A stretch of 11,855 bases of DNA, from positions 1 to 11,855 of the forward strand of contig DYNT01000025.1 of the NCBI GenBank assembly GCA_020720905.1, in the 5' to 3' direction. This DNA comes from Micavibrio aeruginosavorus (lineage in GTDB: Bacteria; Pseudomonadota; Alphaproteobacteria; UBA9219). Under the pieces are notes generated by a model. It saw only the letters and a program-made list of their open reading frames with translations, was not told the origin of the DNA and made no database searches. Below are positions 6,456-11,855 of this stretch, piece by piece (the first letter of the stretch is position 1; each line of letters opens with the position of its first letter). Both the position numbers and the translations under genes were made by a program.

Positions 6456-6796
6456 CACACATACCCCCCTAACAAAGCCCACGCGCTGCCGTTAAACGCA
6501 TAGAACTTTCCATCGGTCTGCGAGAAAGCGAGCCATCCGGCCTTGGGCGTTTTAAACCGCCAGCCGGAAAAATAAAAAGCGACCTGCCCCGCCTTGCCTT
6601 CCCACGCGCCTGTGGGCGAAGACCCGACGATATAAGCCTCTCCATCGGTGGGCGAGGCGGGCGGCGCGTTCATCACGCGGCTGATGACCGACAGTTGCGC
6701 CAGCACGTCTAGATCGCTGATCGCCTCATTATGCGTGATTTCCTTCTGCGCCTGCGAGGCGACCAGATACGGCATTTCCAAATTTGGTGTTGTCAT
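6455..6796 (-). CDS. DUF2793 phage/GTA structural-region protein
   Basis: 113 residues. The N-terminus TTPNLEMPYLVASQAQKEIT followed by HNEAISDLD, and the middle PPASPTDGEAYIV...GAWEGKAGQVAFY..GWRFKTPKAGW, are the recognisable signature of DUF2793, a family found downstream of tail hub genes in alphaproteobacterial prophages and GTA-like clusters. It has no enzymatic motif; a role in the tail tip or fibre is inferred from context. The start is taken at the second ATG (6796), because the upstream in-frame ATG at 6808 is part of the sequence ATGGAGGA that forms the ribosome site for 6796. The stop overlaps the next gene's ATG by one base. Upstream is a strong terminator-like heptamer hairpin, so this gene may need its own promoter or readthrough. 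Confidence 0.85.
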   Translation of the reverse strand: MTTPNLEMPYLVASQAQKEITHNEAISDLDVLAQLSVISRVMNAPPASPTDGEAYIVGSSPTGAWEGKAGQVAFYFSGWRFKTPKAGWLAFSQTDGKFYAFNGSAWALLGGYV

Positions 6797-6800
6797 GTTT

Positions 6801-6806
6801 TCCTCC
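6801..6806 (-). promoter_or_regulatory. Ribosome binding site deciding the DUF2793 start
   Basis: GGAGGA on the coding strand, 4 bases before the ATG at 6796. It overlaps the earlier in-frame ATG at 6808 and so argues against that longer start. Confidence 0.75.
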
Positions 6807-6819
6807 ATAATGGTTGTTT

Positions 6820-6892
6820 AAAAAAGCATTTAGCATTTAGGATTTGGCATTTAGGGAAGATAGCTAAATGCTAAATGCTAAATGCTAAATGC
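6820..6892 (-). terminator. Rho-independent-type terminator built from heptamers, after the tail hub gene
   Basis: On the coding strand four GCATTTA units (6892-6864) form the 5' arm, then a 9-base loop (6863-6855), then a 3' arm of CTAAATG-type units (6854-6826) and TTTTTT (6825-6820). The two 29-base arms are complementary except at 2 positions. The stop codon of the tail gene (6878-6880) lies in the 5' arm. The stem is AT-rich, unlike a classical GC-rich terminator, but is long and followed by T6. Confidence 0.75.
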
Positions 6893-9800
6893 TTCTTCCT
6901 TTCCCCTCCCATACGCCGCGCTGACCTGCGCGACGCACACAGTGAACGATAACGGCACGCTGGCCCCCCAATCCGCCGTTTGCATCGCCGCCGTATAAAC
7001 AACCGACGAAGCGCCCACGACATCAAAAGACCGCACCACCGCCGCGCCGTTCATCACTTGGGCGACATAGCGTTCCTCGCTTTCATCCCAAGGCACATCG
7101 ATATAGTCCACCCATGCCGCATTTTTGCGTGCGCAGCGCACCCACGACAACGTCACATCGCTGCCTGCGCCGCCAGCCCTCACACTCTTCACATGCGCGG
7201 GCGCAAAGGGCGCAAGGGTCTTCAGGCCATAAGCAAAAGGAATATCCTGCGCGAGCGCCAAAGACCCGCCATCCGATACGGCGCGGAAATGCACGACCTT
7301 GCCGCGCTCACTCAACGGAACGGGCAAAAAGTGTACCGTCCCCTCCTGCAACAACACAAACGCCTCCCCAACCTGATGTGCGGCGGCGTCTGTCCCGCGC
7401 CGTCCGCGCAAGAAACCGCTTAATTCGTATAAGCCCTCCTCGATCAACGTCGCAGTTTGAAACTGCACAATCTCCGCGCCGATCAAAGCGATGTTCGCAC
7501 CGTTTAATAATTCCACTTCGCTGCAAGAACTTAAACTGCCGCGCAACAACTGTACGCGCACGGTGCTGGCGCGATCCATGACGGCCACACCTTGCGCGGG
7601 CAAAACCGTCACCGCCACGCCCGTCGTTGCGGCCTGCGTGATGGTCGTGAGGCGCGAGAAGTTCACCTGATCCTCACTGCGCCACAGGCTTGCGCCGCGC
7701 CATCCGGCAAGGCCGCTGACGGCGACATAAACGCCTGCCTGATCATCAACAGCGCGAAGCAAAGGCAAATCCATAACGTGCAACACGCTAAGAGCCGCGT
7801 TGGTGGTCGTCGCCGCGCCCGCCTGCCCACCATCGGCTTGTGCGCTGTGCCCAAAGTGATCGGGAAGCGCGGCCACGCCATCGATCTGCAACAACCCGCC
7901 TTGCGCGGCCACCACGCGCATGACGCGCACACGTGCGCCGCCGACCTCCACACTATCGCTTGGCTCAAGCACCAGCCCGCTGCGCGAGAGGAAAAAGCGA
8001 AAGCGATCCCGCTCCACCCACGCACTATACAACAGCCGTGCCGCGATTTGCTTGGCAACCGTAGCCGTACACACCAGCGGCACATCCACCGATGCCACGG
8101 CGCGAGCGCCGCCCGTCACGCGACGCCTTGCACGCTGGCTTCCAACCTCATAATCGCGTAAGGCATCGTGATAATTGCACGTTACTTCAATCGGCAAGTC
8201 CAACGCCTGCCCACGCTCTTGCGCCAAGAATGGCACGGCGGCATCCGGCGCGCTCAGATCGCCCACATCCACGCTGATCACCGCGCCCGCGCCTTGCAAG
8301 GTGGCGACCAGCTGCCCGCCGCGCTCCACCAAATCAAAAGGCTCCACACTTTGCAACGGTGCCAAAGCGCTTGCCGCGCTGGCCTGATCGGACAGGACAT
8401 AGCCATCGATCACCGTGCCCGCCAAAGCGCTGGCATCCACGTCGCCGCTGTCATAACCCGCTCGCGCCAAAATAGATTCCACAATGGAATCCAGCGCCGC
8501 GCCAAGGCTGCGCCGCTTGATCAGCGCAAGGCTGCCCAGCGTCCCGTCATAGCCAACATTCCCCGCAATCAAAAACCGCGATGCGGAAACCGTCACCGCA
8601 TTGAACGCAGAGGAAGGCACAGCCACGCCAGAGACCAAAACGGCATCACGCGTCAGCGCGAACGCGCCAGCCTCTAACGTCACCTCGCTCAAGCGATAGG
8701 CGTTCTCCAGCGCGGGGCGATGCAAAATCGCGATCTTGTCGCCCAAAGCCATCGGCGCATGACACGCTGCCGTTCCCATCGTGGCGTTGACGATCACCTG
8801 CCACGGGCGCGTGATACTTATGCCGCTCAAACTCGGCACAAAACTCATCATCCGCATATCCATCGCGGTCAGGTACAGCAAAGCCCACTCGTCCTGCCCA
8901 CAGGGCAGCACCCGCACCTGCATCCCGCTGCCAGAGCCAACATCAAGGCCGCTGGCCATCGTTATTTCTTCGCCCACCACCAGCGCATTATCAACCCACG
9001 ACAAGAAGCGCCCATAAAACGCTGTAAAATTCGGCGCGTGATCGGCCATCATCATCATCGCGCCGCTGCCCAGCGTCTTAAACGCCGTAGAAAAAACGGG
9101 CACGCGCGTGGCGGCGCTGCCCGCGCCCCACACGTCAAAGAATCCCAAATCCACAAGCTCCACGCCACTACGAAGCAACACGCGCACGCCGCGCTGGCCG
9201 TCCCGCTGATCCAACACGGCCAGATGATGAGCATCCACCCAAATGACCGGCCTTTCTTCAACGGCCACCATACTGATCGTCAACACGCTGCCAAAGCTTC
9301 GCGTGGCGCTATCATACAATCTCACGCGAAAAGGATTCCCGCCCGCGCTATCTTGGAAGCCCATCGCCACCATCCGGTTATCGGGCGCCATCGCCCACGT
9401 CTGCGCGGCGACTTCCTCGCTGGCAAAAAGAGGACTCACCGTTCGCGCCACTTCTACAGGAGCCTCGCCGGTCACATCAACCTCGATCACCTCCATGTAC
9501 GCCTGAAACCCATCGCAAGCATACCCGCCAATCAGCATGCGCCTTACGCTGGTCGCGCCACCATCGATCACAAGCGGCGGCATCGCGCCCTGCTTGCTAG
9601 CCACAATCCCGTGCATCGTCTGCGGGTTCATCTCGCCCAGAAAAACGGGCGTTTCTTGCGCGTCTTTGGGCAGCACCTCAAACGTCAAGTTAGGCAAACG
9701 ATTGCCAAACCCTTTCAACTGCAAGCTCTCGATCACCAAATAAGCCACGCCGCGATAAGCAGGAGTCAATCCCGCGCCGATCCAGCCTTCCAACAAAGGA

Positions 9801-10078
9801 TCAACGGGTTGAGCCGCCGCGCCGCTATGAAAACTCGCGCTGCCGCAAACGCCACTTTTCCACACGCCACCTTCATAAATCACCTTGCTATCCGCCCAGA
9901 TGGTTTGAAGGCCGCCGATCTCGCCCGCCGCGATCGCAATCGCGACGTTGATCGAATAAGTGTACGTCGTGCGCGTTGCGCTGAACGCGCCGCTGATCAC
10001 GCCGCCCTTGCCGCCCGACACGCTGCTTTCGTGTGCCGTCTCGATCAAATCCGAAGCCCATATCACATTCCCCGCCAC
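6878..10078 (-). CDS. Phage/GTA tail hub (tip attachment) protein, N-terminally truncated
   Basis: About 1066 residues from a GTG at 10078; the first residues read VAGNVIWASDLIE. In related proteins this motif lies well inside the protein, after an Ala/Gly-rich N-terminal region and a YGR-like strand, so about 100 N-terminal residues appear missing. Residues 1-140 are the family's conserved hub segment (IWADSKVIYEG, PAYRGVAYLVIE, GFGNRLPNLTFEV). Residues 150-520 are repetitive beta sequence of propeller type. Residues 525-720 match a Phage-tail_3-like domain (GYDSGDVDAS...GYVLSD; DALRDYEVGSQRARRR; ARLLYSAWVERDRFRF; LEPSDSVEV). Residues 880-1060 are the GTA-type C-terminal beta domain (FLRGRRGTDAAAHQVGE; WVDYIDVPWDESEERY; VCVAQVSAAYGRG). 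It is thought to form the distal tail hub that contacts the host. The final AFSI and stop are encoded by a heptamer array. It overlaps the portal frame by 16 bases. Confidence 0.88.
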   Translation of the reverse strand: MAGNVIWASDLIETAHESSVSGGKGGVISGAFSATRTTYTYSINVAIAIAAGEIGGLQTIWADSKVIYEGGVWKSGVCGSASFHSGAAAQPVDPLLEGWIGAGLTPAYRGVAYLVIESLQLKGFGNRLPNLTFEVLPKDAQETPVFLGEMNPQTMHGIVASKQGAMPPLVIDGGATSVRRMLIGGYACDGFQAYMEVIEVDVTGEAPVEVARTVSPLFASEEVAAQTWAMAPDNRMVAMGFQDSAGGNPFRVRLYDSATRSFGSVLTISMVAVEERPVIWVDAHHLAVLDQRDGQRGVRVLLRSGVELVDLGFFDVWGAGSAATRVPVFSTAFKTLGSGAMMMMADHAPNFTAFYGRFLSWVDNALVVGEEITMASGLDVGSGSGMQVRVLPCGQDEWALLYLTAMDMRMMSFVPSLSGISITRPWQVIVNATMGTAACHAPMALGDKIAILHRPALENAYRLSEVTLEAGAFALTRDAVLVSGVAVPSSAFNAVTVSASRFLIAGNVGYDGTLGSLALIKRRSLGAALDSIVESILARAGYDSGDVDASALAGTVIDGYVLSDQASAASALAPLQSVEPFDLVERGGQLVATLQGAGAVISVDVGDLSAPDAAVPFLAQERGQALDLPIEVTCNYHDALRDYEVGSQRARRRVTGGARAVASVDVPLVCTATVAKQIAARLLYSAWVERDRFRFFLSRSGLVLEPSDSVEVGGARVRVMRVVAAQGGLLQIDGVAALPDHFGHSAQADGGQAGAATTTNAALSVLHVMDLPLLRAVDDQAGVYVAVSGLAGWRGASLWRSEDQVNFSRLTTITQAATTGVAVTVLPAQGVAVMDRASTVRVQLLRGSLSSCSEVELLNGANIALIGAEIVQFQTATLIEEGLYELSGFLRGRRGTDAAAHQVGEAFVLLQEGTVHFLPVPLSERGKVVHFRAVSDGGSLALAQDIPFAYGLKTLAPFAPAHVKSVRAGGAGSDVTLSWVRCARKNAAWVDYIDVPWDESEERYVAQVMNGAAVVRSFDVVGASSVVYTAAMQTADWGASVPLSFTVCVAQVSAAYGRGKEEAFSI

Positions 10079-11043
10079 GCGGGCGCAGCCAGCCTTGCTT
10101 CAGCCATGTTGGCGTAAGTCTGCGAGCCTTCGATCCCGATAAGCTGCGCGGGCACGCCAAACGCCAACGCGATATCCCGCGCCGCCGCATCGCGTCCCGC
10201 CAGCCAATCCATATCCTTGGGCGAAAGGCTCATCTCGCGCCAATCAAGGCCACCTTCCAAAATCAAAGGCCGCCCCGCGCCGCGCCGCCCTGCGAAATGC
10301 TGATCCATCTCATCACGCAGGCGCGAAAGCTGCTCATCCGACAGGCTGGCAGGCCCTTCCTTAGGCGCAAACACCAAAGCGCCCGAAGGCCGCGCCCCCT
10401 GATTAAGGAGCGACTGGTTCCACGCGCTGGCGGCGTTGTGCTGATCGACGGGCAGCATCGCGGCTTCCAAAGGCGCCATGCCATACCAATCATCCAGCGG
10501 ATGAAAATGCTTGATGTGCAAAATCCCACTCTGCCCCGTGATGGGGTCGGCCATCCATCGCACGGTGCGGCCATCCACCGTGTATTCATATCCCGCTGGC
10601 AAACCGCAAGCGCTGGGGATCACCTTCATGCGGTCAGGGCGCAGAACGTACAGCTCCGTCGGCGCATCATCGTCATCAGGTCTTACCGCTTCGATATAGG
10701 CATTGCCCGAGGTTTCCAGATTGATGACAAGGCTTTCCAAAAACGATACACCGTCTTGCGCGGGATTGGGATGATCCAGCAGAGCCAGCAAAGGGTGATC
10801 GGCCAATTCCTCATCCGCCTTATTATACAAAAGCCAAGGCACGTTCGCGATGGCCGAGGCGATCATCGTGGCGCAACGATAGGCGACGACGTTGCGACGA
10901 AAGCCTTCCTCCACCAGAGCGTCATAGCGGCGCGGCGTCCACTTGGGCTTGCCGATATGGCTGAAGGCCACCAACGGCCCCGCCGCGCTCATCTTCGTAT
11001 CCTTAGGACGCACAAATGGCGTCACGAGATCGCGTAATCTCAT
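10063..11043 (-). CDS. HK97-family portal protein, C-terminally truncated
   Basis: 326 residues, shorter than the roughly 380-420 usual for this family. The portal is the dodecameric ring through which DNA enters and leaves the capsid. Typical family features are present: VAYRCATMIASAIANVPW at 53-70, DHPLLALLDHPNPAQDG at 82-98, ETSGNAYIEAVR at 110-121, LYVLRPDRMKV at 131-141, ILHIKHFHPLDDWYGMAPLEAA at 174-195, and the C-terminal hallmark AFGVPAQLIGIEGSQTYANM at 294-313. After MAEARLA (about 319-320) the expected continuation (a tryptophan-rich helix and roughly 70 residues) is replaced by APAWRGM and a stop, which is the tail hub gene read in another frame. The ATG at 11043 has AAAGGAGA about 8 bases upstream. 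The gene is therefore broken, or the sequence has been joined here. Confidence 0.9.
   Translation of the reverse strand: MRLRDLVTPFVRPKDTKMSAAGPLVAFSHIGKPKWTPRRYDALVEEGFRRNVVAYRCATMIASAIANVPWLLYNKADEELADHPLLALLDHPNPAQDGVSFLESLVINLETSGNAYIEAVRPDDDDAPTELYVLRPDRMKVIPSACGLPAGYEYTVDGRTVRWMADPITGQSGILHIKHFHPLDDWYGMAPLEAAMLPVDQHNAASAWNQSLLNQGARPSGALVFAPKEGPASLSDEQLSRLRDEMDQHFAGRRGAGRPLILEGGLDWREMSLSPKDMDWLAGRDAAARDIALAFGVPAQLIGIEGSQTYANMAEARLAAPAWRGM
10076..10092 (-). other. Deletion junction between portal and tail hub genes
   Basis: Portal-like codons run through GCAAGGCTGGCT (to about 10084), and tail-hub-like codons begin at about CGCGTGGCGGGG (RVAG, from about 10081). Between the two genes a typical HK97/GTA cluster has protease, capsid, connectors, major tail, tape measure and three or four distal tail genes. 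None of these is present. No repeat is visible at the join beyond short GC-rich similarity. Confidence 0.65.
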
Positions 11044-11076
11044 GCTTGTCTCTCCTTTGTTGGTTGTTAAAAAAAA

Positions 11077-11111
11077 GGGGTCAGGGGTTAGGGGTTAGAG
11101 TTCAGAGGTTC
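11077..11111 (-). repeat. Heptamer array, five units, upstream of portal
   Basis: On the plus strand the units are ggggtca, ggggtta, ggggtta, gagttca and gaggttc. It is followed on the coding strand by T8. It is the inverted partner of 11255-11324. Confidence 0.85.
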
Positions 11112-11123
11112 AAGGTATTCCCC

Positions 11124-11247
11124 CCGTCATTGCGATCCCCGCGAAAGCGGGGGGAAGCAATCCATCTCCTGCACTTTCCACCATCGACCCTGTTCGCTCT
11201 TTCACGAGATGGATCGCCACGGTCGCTGCGCTCCCTCGCGATGACGG
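11124..11247. repeat. Palindromic element of the CGTCATTGCGA type
   Basis: Ends are CCGTCATTGCGA and TCGCGATGACGG (one mismatch when paired). Inner pairs are ATCCATCTC/GAGATGGAT, and a local hairpin CCCCGC-GAAA-GCGGGG lies near the left end. The centre (11160-11214) is homologous to the core of the element at 5899-6136. Palindromes of this general form are common as dispersed intergenic repeats in Alphaproteobacteria. Confidence 0.8.
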
Positions 11248-11254
11248 TAAGGGG

Positions 11255-11324
11255 AAACCCCTAACCTCTAACCTCTAACCACCAGTCCCTAGTCCCCAGT
11301 CCCTAGTCCCCAGTCCCTCGTCCC
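11255..11324 (-). repeat. Heptamer array, ten units, at the terminase stop codon
   Basis: On the coding strand the TAG stop runs into GGGACGA, then alternating GGGACTG/GGGACTA (five units), GTGGTTA, GAGGTTA, GAGGTTA and GGGGTTT. It is the longest array in the window, and the strict alternation of the G/A end base suggests a 14-base higher-order unit. Confidence 0.85.
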
Positions 11325-11855
11325 TATAATTTCCTGATCCTCGGCTCGCCCTTCCTCACCGGCTGGCTGAGTTCCGTAACGGCCCAAACCATCGCGTCCA
11401 CGCGGTCGGGCGATTTCTTGGCGACAGATTCCGGCGTGAAGCGCGTCATCTGATCCTCTAGGTGAGGAAACGCGCCGACATGGCGCACGCGGTCTTGTTC
11501 ATACAGCGCGGCGACGGGCAAGGCGCGATCAACCTTGCCGCGCAAGGCGCGAACAGATTTAAAGAAAATCGACGGCATAATCTGGCGCAGCAAACGCTCC
11601 ACCAACTCACCGCCCGCATTCGTCTCGGCTACGATCATTTGGGCACTCTCCTTTTCATACAGTTCAACAACGCGCCGCGCCCAAGCTTCGGGCGATTTGC
11701 GGCACGACCAATCTTCCAAAATATAAATCCGTCCATCCTCGCCAAGACCGGCGGCGATGATGCCTGTCTCGTCGCTGCGCGCCCCGCTGCTCATGGCGGG
11801 ATCGACGGCGACATCCCGCACGAAGCGATGCGTGAGCATCGCGTAGATGCGGGAC
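11324..11855 (-). CDS. Terminase large subunit, C-terminal nuclease domain, 5' end outside the window
   Basis: The frame is open to the window edge (first complete codons SRIYAMLTHRFVRD) and ends KGEPRIRKL. From an internal ATG at 11839 there are 171 residues, and only the RNase H-like headful nuclease domain is visible. Numbered from that ATG, the motifs are VAVDPAMSSGARSDETGI (Asp13 as first metal ligand), IVAETNAGGELV (Glu72) and PDRVDAMVWA (Asp148), together with RGKVDRALPVAALYEQDRVRHVG and LEDQM typical of GTA/HK97 terminases. The enzyme cuts concatemeric DNA during packaging; the ATPase domain would lie beyond 11855 or be lost. The first 14 or so visible residues, before VAVDPA, come from a palindromic repeat rather than from family sequence, so either the repeat is inserted in frame or the gene is truncated there. 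The portal lies downstream, as expected for the family. Confidence 0.88.
   Translation of the reverse strand, partial: SRIYAMLTHRFVRDVAVDPAMSSGARSDETGIIAAGLGEDGRIYILEDWSCRKSPEAWARRVVELYEKESAQMIVAETNAGGELVERLLRQIMPSIFFKSVRALRGKVDRALPVAALYEQDRVRHVGAFPHLEDQMTRFTPESVAKKSPDRVDAMVWAVTELSQPVRKGEPRIRKL
11812..11855. repeat. Palindromic element arm within the terminase frame, at the window end
   Basis: 44 bases match 5944-5987 with one mismatch (gTga instead of gTta in the tip loop). It ends at GCGGGAC exactly at the window edge. In the terminase frame the mismatch is synonymous (CTC versus CTA, Leu). Confidence 0.85.

Larger units (their letters stand above)
11044..11323 (-). other. Terminase-portal gap: inverted heptamer arms around a second palindromic element
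   Basis: 280 bases without a gene. On the coding strand: ten heptamers right at the terminase stop, a 124-base palindromic element (11124-11247), five inverted heptamers (11077-11111), T8 (11076-11069), AACAACC, AAAGGAGA and the portal ATG. The arms bracket the palindrome as in the endolysin-holin and small-protein-endolysin gaps. Confidence 0.72.
3920..11855 (-). mobile_element. GTA-like / HK97-type prophage remnant
   Basis: Terminase, portal, tail hub, DUF2793, a small membrane protein, endolysin and holin occur in the order expected of a GTA-like late cluster, all on one strand. The head and most tail genes are missing at the portal/tail-hub join. No integrase, repressor, attachment site or tRNA is seen in the window. 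The lower boundary is uncertain: the pilin-like gene may be host. Confidence 0.65.

Noticed and set aside
9960..10063. Normal overlapping start of the tail hub gene with an intact N-terminus
   Set aside because: The first residues correspond to an internal family motif and there is no Shine-Dalgarno sequence before the GTG; a broken gene fits better.
8720..11037. Long plus-strand frames of 465 and 334 codons opposite the tail hub and portal genes
   Set aside because: Same shadow effect: His/Arg-rich translation, no start signals, and clear homology on the opposite strand.

Overview
The window is an alphaproteobacterial segment. The evidence is a hopanoid-synthesis pair (squalene-hopene cyclase plus a hopanoid-associated nucleoside phosphorylase) beside remnants of an HK97-type, gene-transfer-agent (GTA)-like prophage. 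That prophage carries families typical of Alphaproteobacteria: a 3TM GTA-type holin, DUF2793 and a GTA-type tail hub. Lineage below class is not clear; it looks free-living rather than a reduced Rickettsia-like genome. Every supported gene lies on the minus strand, so transcription runs from high to low coordinates.

Layout, in order of transcription: a terminase large-subunit C-terminal nuclease domain (11324 to the window end); a portal protein (10063-11043) that stops early; a tail hub protein (6878-10078) lacking its N-terminus; DUF2793 (6455-6796); a small membrane/coiled-coil protein (6180-6455); a GH24 endolysin (5318-5803); a 3TM holin (4688-5101); and a pilin-like membrane protein (3920-4606). 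Then come a class I methyltransferase (2757-3785), squalene-hopene cyclase (630-2579) and the phosphorylase (622 to below 1).

The phage module is not intact. The portal gene runs straight into the tail hub gene, so the usual block between them (protease, capsid, connectors, tape measure, distal tail proteins) is absent, and both genes are broken at the join. It is more likely a decaying prophage or GTA remnant than a working phage, unless the join is an assembly collapse.

The most unusual content is intergenic. After five stop codons there is an array of degenerate 7-bp repeats, G-rich on the coding strand, in some cases providing the stop codon itself. In four phage-module gaps the array is matched by an inverted heptamer array further on. 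In the three larger of these gaps a palindromic element sits between the two arms. A T-run, an AACAA-type leader, a Shine-Dalgarno sequence and the next ATG follow. One gap (6820-6892) is a compact version that reads as a rho-independent terminator with a 29-bp stem. The palindromic elements share a 55-bp core between otherwise different arms, have interchangeable hairpin tips, and one copy is read in frame within the terminase gene at the window edge. Two 97-bp direct repeats bracket the endolysin gene.
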